From assembly GCA_030593185.1 (NCBI GenBank), contig JAUVHQ010000014.1, forward strand, positions 1 through 17,675: a stretch of DNA of 17,675 nucleotides, given 5' to 3'. The DNA comes from Bacteroidota bacterium. GTDB lineage: Bacteria; Bacteroidota; Bacteroidia; Bacteroidales; VadinHA17. A model generated the notes under the pieces. The model made no database searches, was not told the origin of the DNA, and was given only the letters and a program-made list of their open reading frames with translations. A program made the position numbers and the translations under genes. Positions 1 to 7,929 of the stretch are shown here, piece after piece; the first letter of the stretch is position 1; every line of letters begins with the position of its first letter.

Positions 1-881
1 GACCCTTCGACTTTCACAAGGACATTCAACCCTCCGGGAATGATCTTCATATCAACATGCCTTCCCGTTATCATAGGTTCACCATCAAGATGTACATGTC
101 CCGGTGATTCCCTTTCCACACTTACTTCTTTACATTTCACTATCTCAACATATTTGCTTGAATCGATAGTTTTTGTTAATAACCGTATTCCAATATTCAA
201 AGCCCTGTAAAAAGGGAATGGCGATAACATAGAGACATCCATTAAGCCGTCCTTAATACTGGCTTGTGGGGCAATAGATGCTTTGTTCCCGTATTGTGAA
301 CTATTTGCAAATGTAACAAGGAACAAATCCTTTCTTATTTCTCTCTCGTTAATTCTGATAACATATTTCTGTGGAGTATAAGATATGAAACGCGCCAGGA
401 TTAGTCGCAGATAGGAAACAAAACCGCGTTTCCCCAAAAGAGAAAATTCTTGTCCTATCATGGCATCAAAACCAATACCGGCTGTACAGAAAAAAGGTGT
501 GCCATTTAGTATTCCGTAATCAACAGCTACAGGGCGAGCGTTTCTTAATAAATCAATGGCACCTGGCAAACTTAAAGGAATACCCAGATGTCGTGCCAGA
601 CCGTTCCCTGAACCTGTCGGGATAATTCCTACAGCCGCTTCCGTATTCACTAACCCCCGTGCAACTTCATTCACAGTACCATCACCTCCTACAGCAACAA
701 ATCTTTTAATACCTTCTTTAACCTTTTCTTTTACAATAACGGTTGCTTCACCCTGCTTGCCTGTTTCAAAAAAATAAGGTTCCGGAAAAGAGTGATCGAT
801 CAGTTTCAGGATTTTTTCCTTTAAATCTCTCTGTGTTCGATTACCTGCTATAGGGTTTATGACAAAAACTATCTTTTCCAA
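1..881 (-). CDS. Diacylglycerol kinase family lipid kinase (YegS/DgkB-like), C-terminus cut by window edge
   Basis: Predicted cytoplasmic or membrane-associated kinase that phosphorylates a lipid such as diacylglycerol from ATP. Reading the minus strand from a TTG at 881 gives 293 codons with no stop. The N-terminus has the family strand and loop FVINPIAGN (residues 6-14). The nucleotide-binding GGDGT lies at 65-69 and is followed by VNEVARGL. A TGSGNGLARHLGIP-type segment and a C-terminal half rich in beta strands (HLDGEP near the end) complete the family pattern. Members are usually about 290-310 residues, so only a few are missing. TTG is chosen because an in-frame TAA lies at 891-893 and only ATT codons lie between. 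The gene is divergent from porQ. The family is clear; the lipid substrate cannot be told from the sequence. Confidence 0.9.
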   Translation of the reverse strand, partial: MEKIVFVINPIAGNRTQRDLKEKILKLIDHSFPEPYFFETGKQGEATVIVKEKVKEGIKRFVAVGGDGTVNEVARGLVNTEAAVGIIPTGSGNGLARHLGIPLSLPGAIDLLRNARPVAVDYGILNGTPFFCTAGIGFDAMIGQEFSLLGKRGFVSYLRLILARFISYTPQKYVIRINEREIRKDLFLVTFANSSQYGNKASIAPQASIKDGLMDVSMLSPFPFYRALNIGIRLLTKTIDSSKYVEIVKCKEVSVERESPGHVHLDGEPMITGRHVDMKIIPGGLNVLVKVEG

Positions 882-907
882 AATAATAGATTATATCTTT
901 CAAAACC

Positions 908-915
908 CAAAGGTA
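908..915 (-). promoter_or_regulatory. Candidate -7 element for the lipid kinase
   Basis: On the minus strand the sequence reads TACCTTTG, an exact match to the Bacteroidota -7 consensus TAnnTTTG. It would place transcription start about 20 bases before the TTG start codon at 881. No convincing -33 TTG is seen at the expected distance, so this is tentative. Confidence 0.4.
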
Positions 916-967
916 TATTCACTTTATGAAATAAAAAAGGTTCTTTATGATAATATACAGGTATTTT

Positions 968-1007
968 GGAATGCTGGAATAATGGAATGTTGGAATATTG
1001 GAGTAGT
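968..1007. repeat. Tandem array of five 8-bp units
   Basis: Five consecutive octamers read GGAATGCT, GGAATAAT, GGAATGTT, GGAATATT and GGAGTAGT. All begin with GGA and end with T. The period is not a multiple of three and no ORF spans it, so it is non-coding. Function is unknown. Confidence 0.7.
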
Positions 1008-1120
1008 GAAGAAAGCGTAAGATTGAAGGATTTATCATTAATTCTTTTTAAAAGAGCACTGAAGATTGTACCTGTATTTTATATAATGAGTCCACTCCGA
1101 AAAGTTAAAAAAAAGAAAAT

Positions 1121-1212
1121 GCCACTAAAACACTAAGTCTCAAAGAATCACAAAGGGCTTATTTCCATTACCTTATCTTTTGTGCATCTTTGTGTTTTTG
1201 TGTCTTTGTGGC
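1121..1212. repeat. Imperfect inverted repeat of CACAAAG-type motifs
   Basis: The left arm begins GCCACTAAAACACTAAG and continues with CAAAGAATCACAAAG. The right arm contains CTTTGTGTTTTTGTG and ends CTTTGTGGC. The arms are imperfect reverse complements around an unpaired centre (about 1156-1180). It resembles the dispersed intergenic hairpin repeats common in Bacteroidota. It could also affect transcript ends, but no T-run follows. Confidence 0.55.
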
Positions 1213-1290
1213 AAGAATAACACTTTCTTTTAATAAATTTCGTTCTTTATACAAAAATCAAGATTGTACGTAAGAAATTACTCTTACCTA

Positions 1291-2334
1291 ATGAGAGAAT
1301 CACTAAAAATATTGCTGATATTTATTGTTAGTATTCAGCTATATCCTCAAACAGGAGGCACCAGTACTTACCAGTTTCTAACTCTTCCTGTTTCAGGAAG
1401 AATTTCATCACTTGGCGGCAAAATGATCACTACTCCCGGCAATGACCTGAACCTTGTTTTTTCAAACCCATCCCTCCTTAACAAAGAAATGAATAATGAA
1501 TTGGTTCTGAATTATTCGGGATATTTTGCTGACATTCGTTACGGATATGCAGCATACTCACATTCATTCAAGAAGTTAGGAAATTTTGCTGTCGGTGTTC
1601 ATTTTATTAATTATGGTGAATTTATCGCAGCCGACCCGACAGGAATTATTACCGGGAAATTCCAGGCAGCAGAACATGCTTTTCATCTTTCATGGGCAAT
1701 ACCTATTGACAGCACTATATCGGTGGGTATCAGTCTTAAACCTGTATTATCAACTTTCGAAAGATACCGGTCAACCGGAATAGTTGCCGATTTCGGAATT
1801 TCCTATATCAGCAGGAACTTATTATTTGCAGCTTCTTTGACAATAAACAACTTAGGCCGGCAGATATCTACCTATTATGGCGGAAATCATGAACCACTTC
1901 CTTTCGAAGTACAGCTTGCAGTTTCAAATAAACTGCAGCATGCACCCTTCAGATTTTTCCTTACAGCTCACAGTTTGCAACAATATGATCTGCTGCTGTC
2001 CGAAGAAAATACAAACAACGGATATAATGATTCGGAGAGAGAATCTTCAGAGATTGAAATTTTTGGTGACAACCTGATGAGACATATGGTAATGGGACTG
2101 GAGTTTATTCCCTTTGAGAATTTTGCCCTGCGTTTTGGGTATAATTACCAAAGAAGACAAGAGCTCAAGATACCTACAAGAATTTCAACTGTTGGATTTT
2201 CATGGGGTTTCGGTCTCAAAATCTCGCAGTTCAGGTTAGATTATGGCAGGGCAACTTATCACCTGGCAGGTGCTTCCAATCATTTTTCCTTCAGCACTAA
2301 TATGGGTAATCTGTATAATAAGATCTTTGATTAG
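1291..2334 (+). CDS. porQ: Type IX secretion system protein PorQ
   Basis: Outer-membrane beta-barrel-type protein of the type IX secretion system, which exports and anchors CTD-tagged proteins in Bacteroidota. The 347-residue product from ATG 1291 opens with a signal peptide (MRESLKILLIFIVSIQLYPQ). The PorQ-like segment YQFLTLPVSGRISSLGG follows, then FSNPSLL, then alternating beta strands to the end (VGLEF/ALRFGYNY-type hairpins, final FSFSTNMG). A TTG nine codons upstream (1264) would only add a charged extension before the signal peptide, so 1291 is preferred. Location next to cmk and ispH is an arrangement I recall for porQ in other Bacteroidota. Other T9SS genes are not in the window. 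Assignment is confident from the N-terminal motif and length. Confidence 0.85.
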   Translation: MRESLKILLIFIVSIQLYPQTGGTSTYQFLTLPVSGRISSLGGKMITTPGNDLNLVFSNPSLLNKEMNNELVLNYSGYFADIRYGYAAYSHSFKKLGNFAVGVHFINYGEFIAADPTGIITGKFQAAEHAFHLSWAIPIDSTISVGISLKPVLSTFERYRSTGIVADFGISYISRNLLFAASLTINNLGRQISTYYGGNHEPLPFEVQLAVSNKLQHAPFRFFLTAHSLQQYDLLLSEENTNNGYNDSERESSEIEIFGDNLMRHMVMGLEFIPFENFALRFGYNYQRRQELKIPTRISTVGFSWGFGLKISQFRLDYGRATYHLAGASNHFSFSTNMGNLYNKIFD

Positions 2335-2460
2335 ATGTATCAGAATTTACAATTTACTTATTGGTGTATACTCTGTTATATCATTAATGTAAAAAAGGCT
2401 GAGGCTAAGGTTAAGAATAAGGAATTTGACTACTCATTATATAAAACGCCCTCTTTTCGT

Positions 2461-2504
2461 CCCGGCAGGGACAGAATGATAATAGGCAGGCATTTCAATG
2501 CCTG
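2461..2504. repeat. REP-like repeat, copy A
   Basis: It starts CCCGGCAGGGACAGAATG and ends with the perfect hairpin CAGGCATT-TC-AATGCCTG (2487-2504). Aligned with copy B (from 2533), most positions match over about 40 bases, including head, AGAATG, (G/A)(G/A)CAG(G/A)CATTT and TGCC. Confidence 0.6.
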
Positions 2505-2532
2505 ATACAAAGAATTAACAAATATTATTCAT

Positions 2533-2589
2533 CCCGGAGGGATAGAATGAAAACAGACAGACATTTTAGTGCCATTCTAGCTCTCCGGG
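2533..2589. repeat. REP-like repeat, copy B, with long hairpin
   Basis: The head CCCGGAGGGATAGAATG (2533-2549) is the inverted complement of CATTCTAGCTCTCCGGG (2573-2589) at 15 of 17 positions, giving a long stem around a 23-base centre. The head and centre also align with copy A. This architecture is typical of mobile or dispersed REP elements. Confidence 0.65.
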
Positions 2590-2613
2590 CTGTCTGGTAT
2601 GTGTTATTTTTAA

Positions 2614-2631
2614 CAGCCACTGAAGTGGCTG
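2614..2631. repeat. Perfect hairpin CAGCCACT-GA-AGTGGCTG
   Basis: An 8-bp perfect stem with a 2-base loop, directly after REP-like copy B. No T-run follows on either strand. Confidence 0.6.
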
Positions 2632-2644
2632 CCTATTATCAATA

Positions 2645-2659
2645 AGTCTCTACGAGACT
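2645..2659. repeat. Perfect hairpin AGTCTC-TAC-GAGACT
   Basis: A 6-bp stem with a 3-base loop, 13 bases after the previous hairpin. It appears to be the last member of the REP-like cluster. Confidence 0.55.
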
Positions 2660-2718
2660 GAATAAAAAGATAACATTAATTTAACTGTTCTTTTTAATTA
2701 ATTTGCAAAGCTATGTTT

Positions 2719-2726
2719 TATCTTTG
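2719..2726 (+). promoter_or_regulatory. Candidate -7 element for cmk-ispH
   Basis: TATCTTTG matches TAnnTTTG exactly. It lies inside the longest possible cmk reading frame (ATG 2713) and ends 7 bases before ATG 2734. Transcription would start almost at the second ATG, which argues that 2734 is the true start. No -33 TTG is found at 19 bp. Confidence 0.45.
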
Positions 2727-2733
2727 CAGGCAA

Positions 2734-3441
2734 ATGAGAACGTCGAATAAAAAGTGTCTGACAATAGCTGTTGACGGGTATTCATCTTGTGGTAAAAGCA
2801 CCTTTGCCAAAGAGATTGCCAGCAGACTAAATTATAAATACATTGACAGCGGAGCAATGTACAGGGCTGTTACCCTGCTGTGTATAAAAAATAATATTAT
2901 TAGTAGAGATAAATTTGATATAAAAGCCCTGGAATTACTTATCACAGAAACAGATATTGATTTCCGGTTCATGGAAACAAGAAACAGGCATGAAACTTTC
3001 CTGAACGGGAAAAATGTGGAAGATGAGATAAGAACTGCGGGTGTTTCAGATTATGTAAGCCAGGTAAGCGAAATTGGACAGGTTAGGGGAAAAATGGTAA
3101 ACATCCAAAGAAGGCATGGAAAAGAGGGAGGGATAGTTATGGATGGCAGGGATATTGGCACAGTTGTATTTCCTGAAGCTGACTTGAAAATTTTCATGAC
3201 TGCCCGTGCAGAAGTAAGGGCTGAAAGAAGATACAAAGAACTTAAGGAAAAAGGAGTTGATGCTGACTTTGAAGCGGTGAAGAAGAATATTGAAAAAAGG
3301 GATTATATAGATACGAACAGGAATATCAGTCCGCTAAAAAAAGCTACTGATGCCATAGTGCTTGACAATAGCGATATGACAGTGCAGGAGCAAATGGAAT
3401 GGTTTGAAGAATTGCTTAGTGAATTGAACTATGAAAATTGA
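2734..3441 (+). CDS. cmk: Cytidylate kinase
   Basis: Transfers the gamma-phosphate of ATP to CMP or dCMP in the cytoplasm, feeding CTP synthesis and recycling. The 235-residue product has the P-loop GYSSCGKST at 15-23 and DSGAMYRAVTL at 38-48. The DGRDIGTVVFP motif precedes the LKIFMTA strand, with the basic lid RAERRYKEL after it. The C-terminal PLKKATDAIVLDNSDM pattern is typical. Length matches the family (about 220-235). The upstream ATG at 2713 is in frame but overlaps a promoter-like TATCTTTG, so ATG 2734 is chosen. The stop overlaps the ispH start by 11 bp, indicating a translationally linked pair. Confidence 0.93.
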   Translation: MRTSNKKCLTIAVDGYSSCGKSTFAKEIASRLNYKYIDSGAMYRAVTLLCIKNNIISRDKFDIKALELLITETDIDFRFMETRNRHETFLNGKNVEDEIRTAGVSDYVSQVSEIGQVRGKMVNIQRRHGKEGGIVMDGRDIGTVVFPEADLKIFMTARAEVRAERRYKELKEKGVDADFEAVKKNIEKRDYIDTNRNISPLKKATDAIVLDNSDMTVQEQMEWFEELLSELNYEN

Positions 3442-4306
3442 AATAGATCAACAATCCGGATTTTGCTTCGGGGTTGAAAAAGTAATTAAAATTGCAGAAG
3501 ATATCCTTAAAGAGGAAGGCAAGGTATATTGTCTGGGGGAAATAGTTCATAATCAACGTGAAATGGAGCGACTTGTGTCTCTGGGACTGGTAACTATTGA
3601 TTATGAAACCTACAGAAATATGAAAAACTGCAAGGTTCTGATTAGAGCACATGGCGAACCCCCTGAAACCTATGAAATTGCAAAAAAGAATAATATTCAG
3701 TTACTTGATGGAACCTGCCCTATTGTTGACCGTCTTCAGAAAAAGGTAAAAATTGGTTTTGAAGAAATGAAAAAAAAAGATGGGCAGGTGATTATTTTCG
3801 GAAAAGAAAAACATGCCGAAGTTATTGGATTGAAAGGTCAGGCTGAAGGTAAAGCAATTGTAGTTAACCATTTGCAAGAACTCGATCAGATCGATTTTTC
3901 CAAACCTGTTGTCCTTTATTCCCAGACTACCCGTAATAAGAAAAAATACCGGGAGTTGGGCAGGGAGATCCAAAAAAGAATAAACGGGGTAACAGATAGA
4001 AGCGAATTATTAATTTACAATACTATCTGTAACCAGGTGGCAAACCGTGAGCTAACTATCCGGGAATTCGCCCGGAATCATGACCTGGTATTGTTTGTCA
4101 GCGGGAAGAACAGTTCAAACGGTAAAATGTTATACCAGGTATGTAAAGAAGAGAACCCGAATTCCCGGTTCATTTCAGCCGAATCAGAAATAGAAAAGAG
4201 TTGGTTTGATAATATAAAGTCGGTTGGTATATGTGGCGCTACCTCAACACCGGAATGGCTAATGAGAAATGTTGCTGAAAATGTTAAATCCCTGAATAAA
4301 GAGTGA
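3431..4306 (+). CDS. ispH: 4-hydroxy-3-methylbut-2-enyl diphosphate reductase
   Basis: Last enzyme of the MEP pathway: an iron-sulfur reductase converting HMBPP to IPP and DMAPP in the cytoplasm. The 291-residue product carries the three cluster cysteines in family context: C12 in SGFCFGV, C96 in DGTCPIVD, and C200 in YNTICNQVANRE. The substrate-binding histidines are present (H40 in EIVHNQ, H74 in RAHG, H128 in HAEV), as is the glutamate E130 that follows H128. The C-terminal ICGATSTPEWL motif completes the fold. All key residues are intact. ATG 3431 overlaps the last 11 bp of cmk, so the two are presumably co-transcribed and coupled. The MEP pathway is thus used by this organism. Confidence 0.95.
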   Translation: MKIEIDQQSGFCFGVEKVIKIAEDILKEEGKVYCLGEIVHNQREMERLVSLGLVTIDYETYRNMKNCKVLIRAHGEPPETYEIAKKNNIQLLDGTCPIVDRLQKKVKIGFEEMKKKDGQVIIFGKEKHAEVIGLKGQAEGKAIVVNHLQELDQIDFSKPVVLYSQTTRNKKKYRELGREIQKRINGVTDRSELLIYNTICNQVANRELTIREFARNHDLVLFVSGKNSSNGKMLYQVCKEENPNSRFISAESEIEKSWFDNIKSVGICGATSTPEWLMRNVAENVKSLNKE

Positions 4307-4314
4307 GGTGGTTA

Positions 4315-4322
4315 TATCTTTG
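4315..4322 (+). promoter_or_regulatory. Candidate -7 element for pfkA
   Basis: TATCTTTG, an exact TAnnTTTG match, lies just after the ispH stop and about 64 bases before the pfkA ATG. The same 8-mer occurs ahead of cmk and rfaE1. A -33 TTG is not visible at the preferred spacing. Confidence 0.4.
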
Positions 4323-4386
4323 ACAAACAACGTAATAAAGTTTTCTAATTTTTTCAATACCTTTATAATTAAAACAATAAAATTTA

Positions 4387-5367
4387 ATGGGAAAAATAAA
4401 ACACATAGGAGTATTGACATCAGGAGGGGATGCTCCAGGTATGAATGCGGCTATCCGTGCCGTTGTGCGGACAGCTATTTATAATGATCTTGAAGTAACC
4501 GGTATCCGGCAAGGATACCAGGGACTGATTAAAGGATTCTTTAAGCCTCTAAAATCGCATAGTGTAAGTGAAATTATCCAGAGGGGCGGCACTATACTTA
4601 AAACAGCACGATGCGAAGAATTTAAAACTGAGGCTGGCAGAAGAAAAGCATATGATAATTTGAAAGAGCAGAATATCAACGGGGTAGTTGTGATTGGCGG
4701 TGATGGAACTTTTGCCGGTGCAAGGATATTTAATGAAGAATATGAAATCCCGTTTGTCGGGGTCCCCGGAACGATCGACAATTATATTTTCGGCACAGAT
4801 AGAACCATTGGATATGATACTGCACTCAATACTGCTATCCAAGCCATTGATAAGATCAGGGATACTGCCAGTGCACATAACCGGTTGTTCTTTATCGAGG
4901 TTATGGGTGCCGAAGCAGGCTTTATTGCTATCCGCAGTGGGATTGCCTGTGGCGCTGAAGCAATTCTGATCCCCGAAATAAAAGACCAGTCAAAATCTTT
5001 GAAAAAACAACTTGAGGAAGGCAAAAGACGAAAAAAATCCAGCAATATTATCATAGTTGCTGAGGGTGATGACGAAGGCGGTGCAGCAAAAATCGCCAAT
5101 AAAGTTAAGGATGATTTTAAAGACTATTCTGTGAGAGTAACAGTATTAGGACATATTCAACGAGGCGGCTCACCATCAGCTTTCGACAGGGTTACTGCAA
5201 GCCGAATGGGATATGCTGCAGTTGAAGCACTTCTGGACGACCAAAAAAGTGTTATGGTGGGATTGAAAAATAACGAAATTGTTCAAGTACCATTCCGAAA
5301 AGCTGTTAAAACATATAAAGATGTCAACTGGGAACTCCTGGAACTGGCAGGCATCCTGTCCGTATGA
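4387..5367 (+). CDS. pfkA: ATP-dependent 6-phosphofructokinase, with unusual active-site substitutions
   Basis: Catalyses ATP-dependent phosphorylation of fructose 6-phosphate, the committed step of glycolysis. The 326-residue product has SGGDAPGMNAAIRAV (12-26), GGT..KTAR (R75), GGDGT at 104-108 and GTIDN with the catalytic base D131. It also has SAHNR (R166, equivalent to E. coli R162) and LGHIQRGGSP. Glycines at 107 and 128 mark it as ATP-type rather than PPi-type. Two positions are odd. The usual TIDND reads TIDNY (Y133, E. coli D129). The usual VMGR reads VMGA (A175, E. coli R171, in the substrate-contact stretch). Both were checked at codon level (TAT, GCC). The rest of the protein is intact, so it is either active with altered kinetics or a specialised paralogue. 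It is monocistronic or with priA 79 bp downstream. Confidence 0.9.
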   Translation: MGKIKHIGVLTSGGDAPGMNAAIRAVVRTAIYNDLEVTGIRQGYQGLIKGFFKPLKSHSVSEIIQRGGTILKTARCEEFKTEAGRRKAYDNLKEQNINGVVVIGGDGTFAGARIFNEEYEIPFVGVPGTIDNYIFGTDRTIGYDTALNTAIQAIDKIRDTASAHNRLFFIEVMGAEAGFIAIRSGIACGAEAILIPEIKDQSKSLKKQLEEGKRRKKSSNIIIVAEGDDEGGAAKIANKVKDDFKDYSVRVTVLGHIQRGGSPSAFDRVTASRMGYAAVEALLDDQKSVMVGLKNNEIVQVPFRKAVKTYKDVNWELLELAGILSV

Positions 5368-5446
5368 TGTGAAATTAATTCCGTTGTGGATAAAATAGCA
5401 ATCACCGGATGGTTCCCCGGTAATCAAAAAAATAAATGTATTTCCC

Positions 5447-7915
5447 ATGGGAGAAAAATCCTGGTACGCTGATGTAATTCTTCCCTTTCCCATAAAATCT
5501 CTTTTTACCTATAAAATTCCAGGTAAACTGACCGGTAAAACCCAACCCGGAAAACGTGTCATTGTCCAATTTGGTAAAAAGAAAATTTATTCGGCACTTA
5601 TCAGGGAAATACATCAAAATCCGCCTGCAGGATATTCAATTAAGGAAATTGAAGATGTTCTTGATCCTGAACCTCTTATCAGTGAGAAACAATTTAGCTT
5701 CTGGGAATGGATAGCCAAATATTATATGTGTTCTTTGGGTGAAGTTATGCGTGCTGCAATTCCCTCAGGATTAAAGCTTGAAAGCGAAACCCGATTCATA
5801 TATGATCCCGGCTTTTTTTCCCCGGAAAAATTATCGGATCATGAAGAATTAATTCTCCAACTGGTGAAGGCTAAAAAATCTATTACAATCAGGGAACTTG
5901 AAAAAAGTTCAGGAGAAATTAAAGCTATTCCAATAATTAACAGTCTCTTCAATAAAAAAGCAATTCAGGTTGAGGAAGCATTAACTGAAACATATAAACC
6001 CAGGAAGGAAAAATATGTAAAATTAGGTTCCAAAATCACTGAGATGGAACTAAATAACACTCTTTCTAAACTTATAAAAGCACCTAAACAACTTAAAATT
6101 ATAGAGGAATATATTCTGAAATCCGGCGTTTTTGGCGATAATGAAGAAAAAGAGGTGCCCTGGAAGCAGCTCCTGCAACAGGCAGATGCAGGTGCACAAT
6201 CATTGAATAACCTGGTTAATAAAGGGATATTGCAAACCTATGAAAAAACCATATCCAGACTTCCCTCTCCTGATTTTGTTGCTGAGGAAATTAAAATTTT
6301 AAACGATGATCAGCAAAAAGTTCTTAAAAAAATTCGAGATTCCTTTTTAAAAAACAAAGTAACTCTTCTGAATGGAGTTACCGGAAGCGGCAAAACAGAG
6401 GTATATATTCATCTTATCGGGCAACAACTTAAAAAGGGAAAACAAGTTCTTTACCTTTTACCTGAAATCGCTCTGACAGCACAAATAATAAACCGTCTCA
6501 GGAAAGTATTTGGACATAAAGTGGCTGTATACCACTCTCGTTATGGTGATGCAGAACGTCTGGAGATTTGGCAGAATGTTTCAGCTAACTCCGAAAAATG
6601 CAAAATAATTCTTGGAGCCAGATCAGCAATATTTCTGCCTTACAAAAACCTCGGTCTGGTTATTATAGATGAGGAACATGAAAATTCTTACAAACAATTC
6701 GATCCTGCCCCAAGGTATCATGCCCGCGATGCAGTTATTATGCTTGCCAGCCTGCATCACTCAAATGTTCTTCTTGGAACAGCAACTCCGTCTGTTGAGT
6801 CTTTTAATAATGCTGAAACCGGGAAATATGTACTTACCGAACTGCCCAAGAGGCACATGGAAATAGAACTTCCGGAAATTATCATTGCTGATACAAAAGA
6901 AGCTTACAGGAAGAAAAAAATGCGTTCACATTTTACACCTCAACTTATAGATGCAATTGAAAAAGCACTCGATGCAAATGAACAGATCATACTATTCCAA
7001 AACAGGCGTGGATTCTCACCATATCTCGAATGCATGTCATGCTCCTGGATACCTCGGTGTCCAAATTGTGCCGTAAGTCTTACATACCATAAAGGTATCA
7101 ATAAACTTGTATGTCACTACTGCGGTTACTCCCAACCAATACCTTCTAAATGTCCTTCCTGCGGAAATGCCACACTTAGCACACGGGGATTCGGTACTGA
7201 AAAAATTGAAGATGAACTGGCTATATTGTACCCTGAGACACGGGTTGCCAGGATGGATATGGATACTACACGACGAAAAAAATCATTCGAAACTATTATT
7301 AACCGGTTTGAAAACAGGGAAGTTGATATTCTTGTTGGCACACAGATGGTTTCTAAAGGTCTTGATTTTAGCAATGTCAGTGTTGTTGGTGTCCTGAATG
7401 CCGATAATTTGTTCAATTTCCCCGACTTCCGGGCTTTTGAAAGAAGTTTTCAACTTTTATCACAGGTAAGCGGTCGCGCAGGAAGAAGAAATAAACAAGG
7501 CAAAGTTATAATTCAAACTTCCGAACCAAATCATCCGGTAATTAAAGATGTTCTTAATTACAACTTTATCCATATGTATAATTCCCAGATGGAAGAAAGG
7601 AAAACATTCAATTATCCACCCTTCTGCCGCCTGATAAAAATAACATTGAAACACAAAAACAGGGACGAATTAAACAGACAAGCTAAACATCTGGGCGATA
7701 AGCTTCGGGAAACTTTTGGAGCAAGAGTACTTGGACCAGAATTTCCCCTTGTTGGAAAAATACAAAAATGTTATCTCAAAACAATAATTCTTAAAATTGA
7801 AAAAGACCGGTCAATCGTACGTGCCAAACAATTATTGACAGAGATATTGGATAAGTTTAGTGGAAAAGATACATATCGTGCATTCCAGGTTATTATTGAT
7901 GTCGATCCTGTGTGA
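5447..7915 (+). CDS. priA: Primosomal protein N' (replication restart helicase PriA)
   Basis: A 3'-5' DNA helicase that recognises abandoned forks and reloads the replicative helicase. The 822-residue product starts with the 3'-DNA-binding domain (YADVILPFPI, VIVQFGKK). The helicase core has Walker A TGSGKTE (about 312-318), DEEH at 408-411 and LLGTATPSVES. The eight zinc-binding cysteines are at 529, 532, 538, 541, 556, 559, 569 and 572. Late motifs follow: GTEKIEDEL, ILVGTQMVSKGLDF and QVSGRAGR. The C-terminal domain ends AFQVIIDVDPV. Length is slightly above the E. coli protein but normal for Bacteroidota. ATG 5447 is used; no Shine-Dalgarno is seen, as for neighbours. All key residues are present. 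Confidence 0.96.
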   Translation: MGEKSWYADVILPFPIKSLFTYKIPGKLTGKTQPGKRVIVQFGKKKIYSALIREIHQNPPAGYSIKEIEDVLDPEPLISEKQFSFWEWIAKYYMCSLGEVMRAAIPSGLKLESETRFIYDPGFFSPEKLSDHEELILQLVKAKKSITIRELEKSSGEIKAIPIINSLFNKKAIQVEEALTETYKPRKEKYVKLGSKITEMELNNTLSKLIKAPKQLKIIEEYILKSGVFGDNEEKEVPWKQLLQQADAGAQSLNNLVNKGILQTYEKTISRLPSPDFVAEEIKILNDDQQKVLKKIRDSFLKNKVTLLNGVTGSGKTEVYIHLIGQQLKKGKQVLYLLPEIALTAQIINRLRKVFGHKVAVYHSRYGDAERLEIWQNVSANSEKCKIILGARSAIFLPYKNLGLVIIDEEHENSYKQFDPAPRYHARDAVIMLASLHHSNVLLGTATPSVESFNNAETGKYVLTELPKRHMEIELPEIIIADTKEAYRKKKMRSHFTPQLIDAIEKALDANEQIILFQNRRGFSPYLECMSCSWIPRCPNCAVSLTYHKGINKLVCHYCGYSQPIPSKCPSCGNATLSTRGFGTEKIEDELAILYPETRVARMDMDTTRRKKSFETIINRFENREVDILVGTQMVSKGLDFSNVSVVGVLNADNLFNFPDFRAFERSFQLLSQVSGRAGRRNKQGKVIIQTSEPNHPVIKDVLNYNFIHMYNSQMEERKTFNYPPFCRLIKITLKHKNRDELNRQAKHLGDKLRETFGARVLGPEFPLVGKIQKCYLKTIILKIEKDRSIVRAKQLLTEILDKFSGKDTYRAFQVIIDVDPV

Positions 7916-7929
7916 TGTGAAGAAGTTTA

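Larger units (their letters stand above)
882..1290. other. Divergent intergenic region, lipid kinase / porQ
   Basis: No credible gene is seen here. The region holds the lipid kinase promoter, a short array of 8-bp units (968-1007) and a long imperfect inverted repeat (1121-1212). A weak -7-like TAAATTTC at 1234-1241 may serve porQ. Confidence 0.6.
2335..2733. other. Intergenic region porQ-cmk with REP-like repeats
   Basis: No gene is seen. From 2401 there is a short run of AAGG-type hexamers (GAGGCT, AAGGTT, AAGAAT, AAGGAA). Then come two diverged copies of a CCCGG(C)AGGGA-headed repeat, two further perfect hairpins (2614-2631, 2645-2659) and the cmk promoter. The hairpins have no T-run typical of an intrinsic terminator. 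Confidence 0.6.

Noticed and set aside
556..777. Plus-strand 73-codon ORF
   Set aside because: It lies antisense to the lipid kinase, including its GGDGT region, and is explained as a shadow.
4479..5099. Minus-strand ORFs of about 100 codons inside pfkA
   Set aside because: They are shadows of the strongly supported pfkA frame and show no family motifs.
5404..5421. ACCGG/CCGGT hairpin between pfkA and priA as a terminator
   Set aside because: The stem is only 5 bp and an A-run rather than a T-run follows on the plus strand.
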